Assembly: GCA_030658975.1 (NCBI GenBank)
Contig: JAUSBL010000029.1
Location: 1 to 64,000 of the forward strand
DNA from: Candidatus Latescibacterota bacterium
GTDB taxonomy: Bacteria; Krumholzibacteriota; Krumholzibacteriia; LZORAL124-64-63
Length of the DNA: 64,000 bases
Direction of reading: 5' to 3'
Shown here: positions 8,001 to 16,031 of the stretch, one piece after another
How positions within the stretch are numbered: the stretch's first letter is position 1
How the letters are laid out: every line of letters begins with the position of its first letter
Notes under the pieces: model-generated
What the model was told of the DNA's origin: nothing
The model's input: the letters and a program-made list of their open reading frames with translations, nothing else
The model's database searches: none
Program-made: the position numbers and the translations under genes

Positions 8001-8118
8001 CGCGCTGGTCTGGACGGGCCGCGACGCCCGCGGCCGGCCCGCCGCGTCCGGCGTCTACTTCGCGCGCTTCGAAGCGGCCGGAGTCGCCGAGACACGCAAG
8101 ATCATGCTGGTCCGCTGA
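5044..8118 (+). CDS. Secreted multidomain HExxH protein (LamG, Ig-like, FN3, TSP3-type, FlgD-like C-terminus)
   Basis: A 1024-residue exported protein; the start at 5044 follows an AGGGGG ribosome-binding site and opens a clear signal peptide ending near AAFAQEH. Domains in order: LamG/concanavalin-like (about 35-232), bacterial Ig-like (about 239-325), fibronectin type III (about 329-418), a region with THEMHH (His556, Glu557, His560) suggesting a zinc peptidase, three calcium-type DTDGDG repeats (about 631-696), a CBM9-like beta domain (about 709-918), and a FlgD-like Ig domain with FPNPFNPSVTVRYDL and the tail RKIMLVR. FlgD-like C-terminal domains serve as export or anchoring signals in FCB bacteria. 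Catalytic activity is unproven: only HExxH is seen, with no third ligand identified. Probable role: cell-surface or extracellular adhesion or degradation. Confidence 0.85.
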   Translation: MHRHPQSRAHSRAAWFAALSIMLLSGAAFAQEHTPDATTSLLLHFNSSASGAAGETPTQATGLTYAAGKFGNGVNLLSGSRLAYNAAANLAAAQGSLEFWLRPNWNGDDNQDRNVLAWGTWGGLLICKDGGNFLRIIVNRWGPDGTSERGAGFSVASEWLAGDWHHCAFTWSATQVQVFIDGELRAQEPVGFALPAIGAATFQVGGEGAAGPLDGRLDELRISSTVRTADEILESYARGLSFASLAVAPDPMQVAVGWTVTPAVTATATSGPVLQVPPAACSWTVNDTTVAKVDAQGRILGRRTGATNAVASWHGVVDAVAINVQAALPAPANPRAVGFRTTARVDWDPVVATALAGYEIERRPAGGTFAVVKRVLARTSFTDGGLTPGQAYEYRVVGIDAFGSRITALSSGCAATTQTAATGLSRHKNLELLVAFYTEGYSANDINRMTQGIHKAIEFYWRTTEGNLNFDPTFLYIDAPLPADIWGPEVEADLRARGVRDGQYDVAYLMGLDLAGCLGPYHVFDSTIAALGTVCSVPYPENLAAVDYSVAWTFTHEMHHVLERMDDITGDATPDVVFCHFAWDYPGLFGGEGRHLDWGPHYNGIAVTNRLYGDSWLTFPAPYDGVLECLDTDGDGLPDADDRVARDEAGFGSSPAQPDTDFDGLGDLAEYARYDFRGTGPTVPDTDGDGVLDGADPEPLYDVATVLPRLGAAPVIDGVLEPSWPPFATGYYYTSAPDPFTLLTYAGWRADGLYLAFASSVRLRFHVSVDGSGENGRWESPVRHAGGATDTDNPDNRVNHIGDFWGDGNDITFAHGLAGVSVYDRGPVGGAQIASTFTGGVYRTEVLIPATLPPGAGYTWYPAGAGTPVVQGLTLEQGRVLGLNVSVAPVVGSDTWEYSAAWSGLFETHSYVDFTLAGAVTGVDDPPATGLPARNALAEIFPNPFNPSVTVRYDLAVAGRVRVSVHDLAGREVARLLEGEKPAGRHALVWTGRDARGRPAASGVYFARFEAAGVAETRKIMLVR

Positions 8119-8128
8119 GGAGGCCGCC

Positions 8129-8473
8129 GTGCAGCCCTGCGCCTGGATCCACGAGTTCCCCGCCGCGATCACCGTCTGCGACACGCAGGGGATCATCCTG
8201 GAGATGAACGCCCGCGCCATCGAGACCTTCGCCGACCAGGGCGGCGCCGCCCTGGTCGGCCTGAACCTCCTGGACTGCCACCCCGAACCCTCGCGCTCCC
8301 AGGTGGTGTCCATGCTGGCCGGCCAGACCCGCAACGCCTACACCATCGAGAAGCGCGGCGTGCGCAAGCTGATCTACCAGTCGCCCTGGTACCGGGACGG
8401 CGCGTACGCCGGCTTCGTCGAACTGTCCCTGGAGATCCCGGCCGAGATGCCGCACTTCGTCCGCCAGGGCTGA
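8129..8473 (+). CDS. PAS-like mini-protein
   Basis: A 114-residue protein starting at a GTG 7 nt after an AGGAGG ribosome-binding site. Its sequence, with WIHEFPAAITVCDTQGIILE, EMNARAIETF, LLDCHPEPSR and AYTIEKRGVRKLIYQSPW, resembles stand-alone PAS-domain proteins known from diverse bacteria. PAS domains bind ligands or cofactors and transmit signals; this one has no output domain. It starts 10 bp after the stop of the large secreted protein and ends 43 bp before an FHA-GAF-SpoIIE phosphatase, so it might feed a signal to that protein. The single DCHPEP motif could hold a ligand or metal, but that is an inference. Confidence 0.8.
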   Translation: MQPCAWIHEFPAAITVCDTQGIILEMNARAIETFADQGGAALVGLNLLDCHPEPSRSQVVSMLAGQTRNAYTIEKRGVRKLIYQSPWYRDGAYAGFVELSLEIPAEMPHFVRQG

Positions 8474-8516
8474 TTCCGGGAGGCGCGATCCGGGCAACCG
8501 CCTTATCCTGGTCGGC

Positions 8517-10172
8517 ATGGAAAAGCGAACCCTCATCCTGGGCGGCCGTGTCGGCGACCTCGACGTCCGCTTCGAGCTGGGCGAAGGCGTCCACGTCGCG
8601 GGCCGCGCCGCCGACTGCGACATCCTGCTGTCCGAATCCTCGATCTCGCGGCGGCACGCCGAGATCGAGTTCCGCGACGGGCGGGCGCGGCTGCGCGACC
8701 TGGGCAGCCACAACGGCACGCAGGTCAACGGCAACCCGGTCGACGGCTGGCGCCAGCTGGAGTTCGGCGACAAGCTGACGCTGGGCCGCGCGACGCTCAC
8801 CGTGGGCGGCAAGCAGGACACCGGGGCGCTGATGACCTTCGTCGGCGACCGGCCGTCGACGGGCGTGGCGATCACCTGGCACGAGGTCACCGGGCGCGAC
8901 CGCAGCGAGCGCCTCGCGCCGCGCAGTGGCGGCAAGCGGGCCGAGCTGTTCACCGTGCTGGCCGAGGCGGGCAGCCTGCTGGTGTCCCCGGGCGCGCCGG
9001 AGGACCTGTTCGAGCCCATCCTGGACCTCGTCGACGCGGCCATGGCGCCCGAGCGGGCGCTGATCGTGCTGCTGGACGAGAACGACGGCGAACCGCAGGT
9101 GCGCGCCTCGCGCGTGCGCGGCGGCGGCGCGGCCGACAACATCATGCTGAGCCGGACGGTGATCGAGCGCGTGCTCGGCGAGCGGGTGTCGTTCCTGATC
9201 GAGGACGCGCAGCGGGACGCGGCGCTGCAGGCGCAAATGAGCATCGTCTCGCAGGGCCTGCACACGGCCATGGCGGCGCCGCTGTTCGACAACCAGAGCG
9301 TCATCGGCCTGCTCTACGCCGACTCCGCCGACACCGCCGACCGCTACACCACCGACGAGCTGAAGGCCTTCACCCTGCTGGCCAACTGCATCGCGGTCGC
9401 CCTGACCCACGCGCGCTACCACACCATGGAGGCCGAGAAGCAGCGCCTCGACACCGAGCTGGGCGCAGCCAGGCGCATCATGGCCACGCTGCTGCCCGCC
9501 GAGTCGCCGGCGGTCCCGGGCTGGGAACTGCTGACCCACCTGGAGTCCTGCACCGAGGTCGGCGGCGACCTCTACGACGTCTTCCCGCTGCCCGACGGGC
9601 GCCTGGCGGTCGTGATCGGGGACGTGGCGGGCAAGGGGCTGGGCGCAGCGCTGCTGGTCTCATCGCTGCTGCCGCTGCTGCGGGGCCTGGCCGGCTCGAT
9701 CGCCGACCTCTCGGACCTGGTCCACCGGCTCAACGCGGTCCTCTTCGCCGCCACCGAGCCCATCCGCTACGCCACGCTGTTCGTGGGGCTGCTCGATCCC
9801 GCCACCGGGGAGCTGGCCTACGTCAACGCCGGGCACAACCCGCCCTTCGTGGTGCGCGGCGACGGCACCACCTTCACGCTGACCGGGACCGGCCTGCCGG
9901 TGGCGCTGATGGACGACGGCGTCTGGAAGTCCGGCACCGCGTCGCTCGCGGCCGGCGACCTGCTGGCCCTCTACACCGACGGCATCCCCGAGGCCTGGAA
10001 CGCCGCCGACGAGGACTACGGCGACGAGCGCCTGCGCGACCTGCTGGCGTCCCTGCGCGGCCGCCCGACGGCCGAGGTGCGCGACGCCGTGCTCGCCGAC
10101 GTGAAGTCCTTCGTGGGCGAGGCGCCCACCAGCGACGACGTGACGCTGGTGCTGCTGCGCCGCCTGCCCTGA
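8517..10172 (+). CDS. FHA-GAF-SpoIIE (PP2C-type) phosphatase
   Basis: A 551-residue cytoplasmic signalling protein with three domains. An FHA domain (about 5-100) has GRAADCDILLSESSISRRHA and LGSHNGTQVNG, the phosphothreonine-binding residues. A GAF domain follows (about 140-305). A PP2C/SpoIIE phosphatase domain (about 330-550) shows EVGGDLYDVF, VIGDVAGKGLGAAL, YVNAGHNPPF, LYTDGIPEA and SDDVTLVLL, including the metal-binding aspartates. RsbU-type phosphatases dephosphorylate anti-anti-sigma factors in partner-switching cascades, and FHA domains read Ser/Thr kinase phosphorylation. No anti-sigma or anti-anti-sigma partner is encoded nearby. The next gene is convergent, 14 bp away. Confidence 0.92.
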   Translation: MEKRTLILGGRVGDLDVRFELGEGVHVAGRAADCDILLSESSISRRHAEIEFRDGRARLRDLGSHNGTQVNGNPVDGWRQLEFGDKLTLGRATLTVGGKQDTGALMTFVGDRPSTGVAITWHEVTGRDRSERLAPRSGGKRAELFTVLAEAGSLLVSPGAPEDLFEPILDLVDAAMAPERALIVLLDENDGEPQVRASRVRGGGAADNIMLSRTVIERVLGERVSFLIEDAQRDAALQAQMSIVSQGLHTAMAAPLFDNQSVIGLLYADSADTADRYTTDELKAFTLLANCIAVALTHARYHTMEAEKQRLDTELGAARRIMATLLPAESPAVPGWELLTHLESCTEVGGDLYDVFPLPDGRLAVVIGDVAGKGLGAALLVSSLLPLLRGLAGSIADLSDLVHRLNAVLFAATEPIRYATLFVGLLDPATGELAYVNAGHNPPFVVRGDGTTFTLTGTGLPVALMDDGVWKSGTASLAAGDLLALYTDGIPEAWNAADEDYGDERLRDLLASLRGRPTAEVRDAVLADVKSFVGEAPTSDDVTLVLLRRLP

Positions 10173-10186
10173 CCCCCGCCGCCCCC

Positions 10187-13100
10187 TCAGGCCCGGCCCG
10201 CCCTCCCGCGGCTCAGCCGCTCCTGGAAGCGGTCGAGGTAGGTGAAGAACACCGGCGTCACGTACAGCGTGATGAGCTGCGAGAAGAGAAGCCCGCCCAC
10301 GACGGTCAGGCCCAGCGGCCGTCGCGCCTCCGAGCCCGCGCCCATCCCCAGCGCGATCGGCATCGTGCCGACCAGCGCCGCCAGCGTGGTCATCATGATC
10401 GGGCGGAAGCGGATGCTGCAGGCCTTCACGATGGCCGCCTCGGCCGGCGTGCCCCGGCGCTTCTCGTCCAGCGCGAAGTCGATCATCATGATGGCATTCT
10501 TCTTCACCACGCCGATCAGCATGATCAGGCCGACGAAGCTGTAGAGGCTCAGGTCGGCCCTGAAGATCAGCAGCGTCAGCAGCGCCCCGAACAGCGCGAA
10601 GGGCAGGCCGGTCAGGATCGTGATCGGGTGCACGAAGCTCTCGTAGAGGATGCCCAGGATCAGGTAGATGACCAGGATGGCGAGGATCAGCATCGACGTC
10701 ATGCCGGCCTGCGAGGCCTCGAACGCCTGCGCGGTGCCCGCGAAGTTGGTGACGATCGACGAGGGCAGCGTCTCGCGCGCGACGCGGTTGACGACCTCCA
10801 CGGCCTCGCTCAGCGCCACCCCCTCGCCGAGGTTGAAGGACACCGTCACCGACGGCAGCTGCCCCGAGTGGTTGACCGTGAGCGGTCCGACGCCGGGCAC
10901 GATCTGCGCGAGCGCCGACAGCGGCACCAGTTCGCCGCCCGCCGCCCTCACGTAGAGCTGCGCGACGGCCTCGGGGTCGCGCTGCCGCTCCGGCAGCAGC
11001 TCCATCAGCACGAAGTACTGGTTGTTGGGGGCCAGGATGGTCGACACCTGGCGCGTGCCGAACGCCGAGTAGAGCGTCTCCTCGATGGCCCGCGGCGTCA
11101 CCCCGAGAGAGGCGGCGCGGTCGCGGTCGATGACCACCTCCACCTCGGGGTTGCTCACGCGCAGATCGCTGTTGACGTCGCGCAGCCGCGCTTCCTGCCG
11201 CAGCCGGGCCTCGAACTCGGGTGCGGCCGCGTAGAGCGCCTCGAGGTCGGCCGACTGCATGGTGAACTGGTAGAGGCCCGACGCGAAGCGCGCGCCGATG
11301 TTGATGGCCGGCGGGTTGTTGACGAAGGCGCGGATGCCCGGGATCGCAGCCAGCTTCCCGCGCAGGCTGGCGACGACCTCGTCGGCGCTCAGTTCGCGCT
11401 CGCCGCGGGGCTTCAGGCGCAGGAAGAACCGCCCCTGGTTGCCGGAGGAGGTCGGGCCGCCGGCCCCCACGCTCGACATGAAGACGTCGACGTTCGGGTC
11501 CTGCGCCAGCACCGCCGCCACTTTCTGCTGGTGCGCGCTCATGGCCTCGAAGGAGAGGCCCTCCGCACCTTCGGTGGTCCCGGTGAGGTAGCCGGTGTCC
11601 GTGCTGGGGATGAACCCCTTCGGGACCACGCGGAACAGGACCAGCGTGCCGGCGAACACCGCCGCCGACAGCAGCAGGGTGGCGCGCTTGTGGCGCATCG
11701 CGATGCCCAGCGTGCGCTCGTAGAGGGCGAGCCCGTCCACCCAGACCCGCTCGATGCCGTCGTAGAGCCGGTTGTGCTTCACGTGCTGGGGCTTGAGGAA
11801 GCGGCTGCACATCATCGGGGTCAGTGTCAGCGAGACGAAGCCCGACACCAGGATCGCCGTCATGATGACGACCGCGAACTCGCGGAACAGGCGCCCCATG
11901 ATCCCGCCCATGAACAGGATGGGGATGAAGACGGCGGCCAGCGAGAGCGTCATCGAGACGATGGTGAAGCCGACCTCGCGCGCCCCGTCGACCGCGGCCT
12001 GGTAGGGCTTCTTCCCCATCTCCAGGTGCCGGTAGATGTTCTCCAGCATCACGATGGCGTCGTCGACGACGAAGCCGACCGACAGCGTCAGCGCCATCAG
12101 CGACAGGTTGTCGAGGCTGTGGCCGAGCAGCGCCATGACACTGAAGGTGCCGACCAGCGACATCGGCAAAGCGAGGCTGGGGATCACCGTGGCCGACAGG
12201 TTGCGCAGGAACAGGAAGATCACCAGCACCACGAGGCACAGCGTCAGCAGCAGCGTGAACTTCACGTCGTGGACCGACTCGCGGATCGGCTGGGCCCGGT
12301 CGATCATCACGTTGAGCGTCGCGGCGGCCGGCAGCTGGCTGCGCAGCTCGGGCAGCAGGGCCTGCACCTTGCGCGAGACCTCGTCGGTGTTCGTGCCGGG
12401 CTGCCGCTGCACCGCCAGCATGATCGCGCGCTGGTCGACGAACCAGCTGGCGGTCCGGTCGTTCTGCACGCTGTCGATGACGCGCCCGAGGTCCTGCAGC
12501 CGCACCGGCGCGCCGTCGCGGTAGGCCACGACGATCGGCCGGTACTCGGCCGCCGACTCGAGCTGGCCGGTGGCGCGCACGGTCGTGGCCTTGTCGGCCC
12601 CCCACAACGTGCCTGTCGGCAGGTTGACGTTGTTGGCCTGGATCGACTGGACCACCTGGTCGAGGCCGATGCCGCGCGAGGCCAGCGCCTGCGGGTCCAG
12701 CTGCACGCGCACCGCGTACTTCTGCGAGCCGTAGACCTGCACCTGGGCCACGCCGCTGACCATCGAGATGCGCCGCGCGATGATCGTCTGCGCGTACTCG
12801 TCCAGCACCGACAGCGGCAGCGTCGGCGACGTGATGTTGATCATCAGGATGGGCGAGTCGGCCGGGTTCACCTTCTGGTAGGACGGCGGCGACGGCATGT
12901 CGCTCGGCAGCTGGCGCTGCACCGCGGCGATGGCGGCCTGCACGTCCTGCGCGGCGGCGTCGATGTCGCGCTCGAGGCTGAACTGGATGGTGATCGAGGT
13001 GGAGCCCAGGCTGCTCGTGGAGGTCATGTTGTCGATGCCGGCGATCGTGGAGAACTGCTTCTCCAGCGGCGTAGCCACCGCCGAGGCCATCGTCTCGGGG

Positions 13101-13255
13101 CTGGCCCCGGGTAGGCCCGCCGACACCGAGATCGTCGGGAAGTCCACGTTCGGCAGGTCGCTGACCGGCAGCTGTCGGTAGCCCAGGACGCCGGCCCCGA
13201 GGATGGCCAGCATGATCAGCGTCGTCATGACCGGCCGGCGGATGAAGAGGCTCAT
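10187..13255 (-). CDS. RND efflux pump, inner-membrane transporter (AcrB/MdtB-like)
   Basis: A 1022-residue proton-driven RND transporter, normal length for the hydrophobe/amphiphile efflux group. It opens MSLFIRRPVMTTLIM (TM1) and has two large periplasmic loops. The TM4 proton-relay motif VGFVVDDAIVMLENI with the Asp pair lies near 395-410, and the partner lysine is in GVVKKNAIMMIDF near 915-926. The porter-domain sequences LPNVDFPTISVSAGLPGAS and QVYGSQKYAVRV are closest in style to MdtB/MdtC. It overlaps the adaptor gene by 4 bp (ATGA type) and is the last gene of an outer-membrane factor-adaptor-pump operon. The substrate cannot be told from sequence. Confidence 0.95.
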   Translation of the reverse strand: MSLFIRRPVMTTLIMLAILGAGVLGYRQLPVSDLPNVDFPTISVSAGLPGASPETMASAVATPLEKQFSTIAGIDNMTSTSSLGSTSITIQFSLERDIDAAAQDVQAAIAAVQRQLPSDMPSPPSYQKVNPADSPILMINITSPTLPLSVLDEYAQTIIARRISMVSGVAQVQVYGSQKYAVRVQLDPQALASRGIGLDQVVQSIQANNVNLPTGTLWGADKATTVRATGQLESAAEYRPIVVAYRDGAPVRLQDLGRVIDSVQNDRTASWFVDQRAIMLAVQRQPGTNTDEVSRKVQALLPELRSQLPAAATLNVMIDRAQPIRESVHDVKFTLLLTLCLVVLVIFLFLRNLSATVIPSLALPMSLVGTFSVMALLGHSLDNLSLMALTLSVGFVVDDAIVMLENIYRHLEMGKKPYQAAVDGAREVGFTIVSMTLSLAAVFIPILFMGGIMGRLFREFAVVIMTAILVSGFVSLTLTPMMCSRFLKPQHVKHNRLYDGIERVWVDGLALYERTLGIAMRHKRATLLLSAAVFAGTLVLFRVVPKGFIPSTDTGYLTGTTEGAEGLSFEAMSAHQQKVAAVLAQDPNVDVFMSSVGAGGPTSSGNQGRFFLRLKPRGERELSADEVVASLRGKLAAIPGIRAFVNNPPAINIGARFASGLYQFTMQSADLEALYAAAPEFEARLRQEARLRDVNSDLRVSNPEVEVVIDRDRAASLGVTPRAIEETLYSAFGTRQVSTILAPNNQYFVLMELLPERQRDPEAVAQLYVRAAGGELVPLSALAQIVPGVGPLTVNHSGQLPSVTVSFNLGEGVALSEAVEVVNRVARETLPSSIVTNFAGTAQAFEASQAGMTSMLILAILVIYLILGILYESFVHPITILTGLPFALFGALLTLLIFRADLSLYSFVGLIMLIGVVKKNAIMMIDFALDEKRRGTPAEAAIVKACSIRFRPIMMTTLAALVGTMPIALGMGAGSEARRPLGLTVVGGLLFSQLITLYVTPVFFTYLDRFQERLSRGRAGRA

Positions 13256-14379
13256 CGCGCGCCCCCGGTCGCCAGTTTCGGCGTCTTGATCTCGACGACC
13301 GTGCCCGGCGCCAGGCGCATCTGACCGTCGATGACGACCGCTTCGCCGTCGCGCAGGTCGCCCCGCACCACGGCCAGGCCGTCGATGGTGCGGTCCACTT
13401 CGACGGCGCGCTTTTCGGCCTTGCGGTCGTCGCCCACGACGAAGACGAACAGGCCGTCGCGCCCGGTCACCACGGCGGCGGCGGGCACCGTCAGCGCGTC
13501 GGACTCGATCGCGAGCACGAGGTCCACGTCCACGAACTGCCCCGGCCAGAGCGCGCCGTCCTCGTTCGGGAATTCCGCCTTCAGCGTCACGGTGCCGGTG
13601 CCGGTCCCCACGGCGTTGTCCACGAAGACCAGGCGGCCGACGAGCGCCTCGCCGGCGCCGTCGCGCGAGGGGTGGGCGTGGACCGCGAGCGCGCCGCCCG
13701 CCGTGTGCCTGCGCACCTGCGGCAGCCGGTCCGCGGGCACCGCGAAGTTCACCCGGATCGGGCTCAGCTGGTTGACCACCACGAGCGGCCCGCCGTTCGG
13801 GGCCACCACGTTGCCCTTGGTCACCAGGATGCTCCCGGTGCGGCCGGCCACGGGCGACGACACGGTGGCGTAGGCGAGGTTCAGCTTCGCCTGCTCCAGC
13901 GCCGAGCGGTCGGCCTGCACGGCGGCCCGGAAGACGTCCGCCTGGGTGCGGGCGGCGTCGGCCTGCTCGCGCGTGACGTAGTCCTTGGCCGCCAGCTTCG
14001 CGTAGCGGGCGGACTGGGCGTCGGCGTTGGCGGCCTGCGCCTCGTCGCGCGCGAGCTGGGCCTGCGCCGCCTCGAGCGCCGCCTGCAGCGGGCGCGGGTC
14101 GATCTGGAACAGCGGCTGCCCCGCCCGCACATCGTCGCCTTCGGTGAACGCGACGCGCGTGATGACGCCGCCCACCTGCGGGCGGACCGCCACGGACTCG
14201 ATCGGCTCGACCGTGCCCACCGCTTCCAGCAGCAGCGGCGCCGGCTGCACCTTCACGGCGCCGGTCACCACCGGCACCGTCGGCGATTTCGGGGCCGGCT
14301 TCGCACCCGTGCCCGCCAGCGCGAGCAGGACGGCGAACAGCATCAGCGCGGGAGCGGTGTGTCTCTTCGTCGCCGTCAT
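13252..14379 (-). CDS. RND efflux periplasmic adaptor (membrane fusion protein)
   Basis: A 375-residue HlyD/AcrA-family adaptor. An N-terminal hydrophobic segment ending near LALAGTGAKPAPK serves as a signal peptide, though there is no lipobox cysteine. Lipoyl-like halves (VGTVEPIESVAVRPQVGGVI and later AGRTGSILVTKGNVV) flank an alpha-helical hairpin rich in alanine (about 90-165), followed by beta-barrel and membrane-proximal domains. In the pump complex it bridges the RND transporter to the TolC-type channel. It overlaps the upstream channel gene and the downstream pump gene by 4 bp each, so the three proteins are probably made from one message in matched amounts. Confidence 0.93.
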   Translation of the reverse strand: MTATKRHTAPALMLFAVLLALAGTGAKPAPKSPTVPVVTGAVKVQPAPLLLEAVGTVEPIESVAVRPQVGGVITRVAFTEGDDVRAGQPLFQIDPRPLQAALEAAQAQLARDEAQAANADAQSARYAKLAAKDYVTREQADAARTQADVFRAAVQADRSALEQAKLNLAYATVSSPVAGRTGSILVTKGNVVAPNGGPLVVVNQLSPIRVNFAVPADRLPQVRRHTAGGALAVHAHPSRDGAGEALVGRLVFVDNAVGTGTGTVTLKAEFPNEDGALWPGQFVDVDLVLAIESDALTVPAAAVVTGRDGLFVFVVGDDRKAEKRAVEVDRTIDGLAVVRGDLRDGEAVVIDGQMRLAPGTVVEIKTPKLATGGAR

Positions 14380-15872
14380 CGTGCCACCTCGGGATGCAGG
14401 TTGTCGGGAGCCAGGGGATTCGCGCCGCGCAGGCCCAGGACGCCCGAGTCGCGGGCGAGCTGCGCCAGTGCGGTGAACCAGTCCAGACGGGCGTTGACCT
14501 GCTGGGCGCGCGCCGACGCCAGCGCGCGCTGCGCCGACAGCAGGTCCAGGATGTCGCCCACGCCCTCGCGGTAGCGGCCGAGCGCGACCTCTTCGGAGGC
14601 GGCGGCGCTCGTCAGCAACTCGTCGGCCGTCCGGACCCGCTCGGTGGCGGTGAGGAAGTCGCTGTGCGCGACGAAGATCTCGTAGACCACGCGCTGCCCG
14701 AGGCCGCGTGCCCGCTCGGCGGCGGCGTCGGCCTCGGCCCGGGCCCGGGCCAGCTCGTGACGGCCCGAGAAGCCGCCGAACAGCGGGATGCTGAGCGTGA
14801 GCGCGCCGCCGGTGCGGTCGACGGGATCATCCACGCCGTCGGTCCAGGTGCGGGACGTCGAGCCGCTCACCGACAGCGACGGCAGCAGGTCCGCGCGCGC
14901 GCTGCGGACGCGGGCCGCAGCGGCCCTTGCCTGCGCCTGCGCCGCCCGCAGGTCGGGCCGCGTCGCCACGGCGCCGGCGATCAGCTCGTCCACCGCGTGC
15001 GCGACGCCGTCGACCGGGACGTCGGGCACGCCGATCTCGATGTCGTAGGGCGCGTTCGCCGGGTAGCCCATCGACACCGCGAGCGCGCCCCTGGTGGTGC
15101 GCACCTGGCCCTCGGTGGTCTGCAGGTCCAGCTTGACCTGGGCGCGGGCCGTGCGCGCCTGCAGCACGTCGGCGATCGTGGCCAGCCCGACCTCGTGGCG
15201 CGCTTCGGCCGCGGCGAGGCTGCTGTCCGCCTCGGCCCAGGACGCGCGGTTCGCCGCGAGGATGGCCTTGGCGCCGCCGTAGCGGTAGAACGCCGTCACC
15301 ACGTCCAGGACGGCGTCCTGGATGACGGCGTTGTGCGTCCAGTCGGCCGCCAGCAGGGATTGTTTTGCAGCCTCGACGCGCCCCGCGCGCCCGCCGAAAT
15401 CCAGCAGCTGCCACGACAGCGTGGCGCCGGGCCCGTACGTCGTCGACCAACCCGATGCGCCGCCCGTCGCGCGGTTCTGCGCGGTGTTGCCGCGCGCGAG
15501 CGTCGCGGTCCCGTCGAGCGAGGGCAGCCGGGTCCCCCTCGCCGAGCCGTAACCCGCGGCGGCGGCCTTGGCGTTGGCCCAGGCCTCGCGCGTGGCGGGA
15601 CTGTTGGCCAGCGAGATGTCCACGACCTCGGCCAGGGTGAGGTTGGCCAGGCGCTCCGCGACGGCTTCGGGCGGGATGGCGGGTTCGGAGGGCGACACGG
15701 CGACGGCGGCGGACGCCGGCGGGATCCAGGGCGTGTCGGGCGCGGGCGAGACCCCGGCCACGCCGCCGACGCGCGGCGGCCCGCTGGCGCAACCGGCGGC
15801 GAGCAGCGCCAGGATCGCGGTCAGAAGCACGACGGCGCCGCGGACGGCCGGGCCTTGAGATCGAACGTTCAT
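14376..15872 (-). CDS. TolC-type outer-membrane efflux lipoprotein
   Basis: A 498-residue outer-membrane factor with the two repeated OEP domains typical of NodT/OprM channels. I placed the start at 15872 because GGGAGGAC lies 6 nt upstream and because it gives a lipoprotein signal ending LLAAGC (Cys28); the frame is open further upstream. Long amphipathic helices rich in alanine (for example AAQAQARAAAARVRSARADLLPSLSVSG) build the periplasmic tunnel. It is first in the operon with the adaptor and RND pump; a possible promoter lies at 15889-15917. Divergent from the DUF2723 gene. Confidence 0.92.
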   Translation of the reverse strand: MNVRSQGPAVRGAVVLLTAILALLAAGCASGPPRVGGVAGVSPAPDTPWIPPASAAVAVSPSEPAIPPEAVAERLANLTLAEVVDISLANSPATREAWANAKAAAAGYGSARGTRLPSLDGTATLARGNTAQNRATGGASGWSTTYGPGATLSWQLLDFGGRAGRVEAAKQSLLAADWTHNAVIQDAVLDVVTAFYRYGGAKAILAANRASWAEADSSLAAAEARHEVGLATIADVLQARTARAQVKLDLQTTEGQVRTTRGALAVSMGYPANAPYDIEIGVPDVPVDGVAHAVDELIAGAVATRPDLRAAQAQARAAAARVRSARADLLPSLSVSGSTSRTWTDGVDDPVDRTGGALTLSIPLFGGFSGRHELARARAEADAAAERARGLGQRVVYEIFVAHSDFLTATERVRTADELLTSAAASEEVALGRYREGVGDILDLLSAQRALASARAQQVNARLDWFTALAQLARDSGVLGLRGANPLAPDNLHPEVAR

Positions 15873-15888
15873 GATGTCCTCCCGAACC

Positions 15889-15917
15889 ACCTTAGGAACG
15901 CGGCGGTCGGCGGTCAA
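15889..15917 (-). promoter_or_regulatory. Possible promoter of the RND efflux operon
   Basis: Minus strand: TTGACC (15917-15912), 17-bp spacer, TAAGGT (15894-15889), ending 16 nt before the chosen TolC start codon. The -10 element is poor, so this is tentative. Confidence 0.4.
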
Positions 15918-15952
15918 GGCGCCATCGTCGCCGTCGTGACGGCAAGCGGGAA

Positions 15953-15981
15953 TCGACGTGCGGGCTGTCGGGCTCTACAAT
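15953..15981 (+). promoter_or_regulatory. Possible promoter of the DUF2723 gene
   Basis: TCGACG (15953-15958), 17-bp spacer, TACAAT (15976-15981). The -10 is good and the -35 moderate; transcription would start near 15988, about 44 nt before the GTG start. Confidence 0.45.
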
Positions 15982-16031
15982 CTCCAGGTAGATTTGTGCC
16001 GCAGAGCCGTCGCGGGAAGGGACACCTCTTG

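Noticed and set aside
9660-12605. A 981-codon minus-strand open frame overlapping the RND pump
   Set aside because: It lies in another frame of the RND gene, which has all family motifs; the translation is low complexity.
14394-16031. Upstream extension of the DUF2723 frame giving a 1087-residue fusion
   Set aside because: The extension is antisense to the TolC gene and has no homology; a GTG with a ribosome-binding site at 16032 begins the membrane protein.
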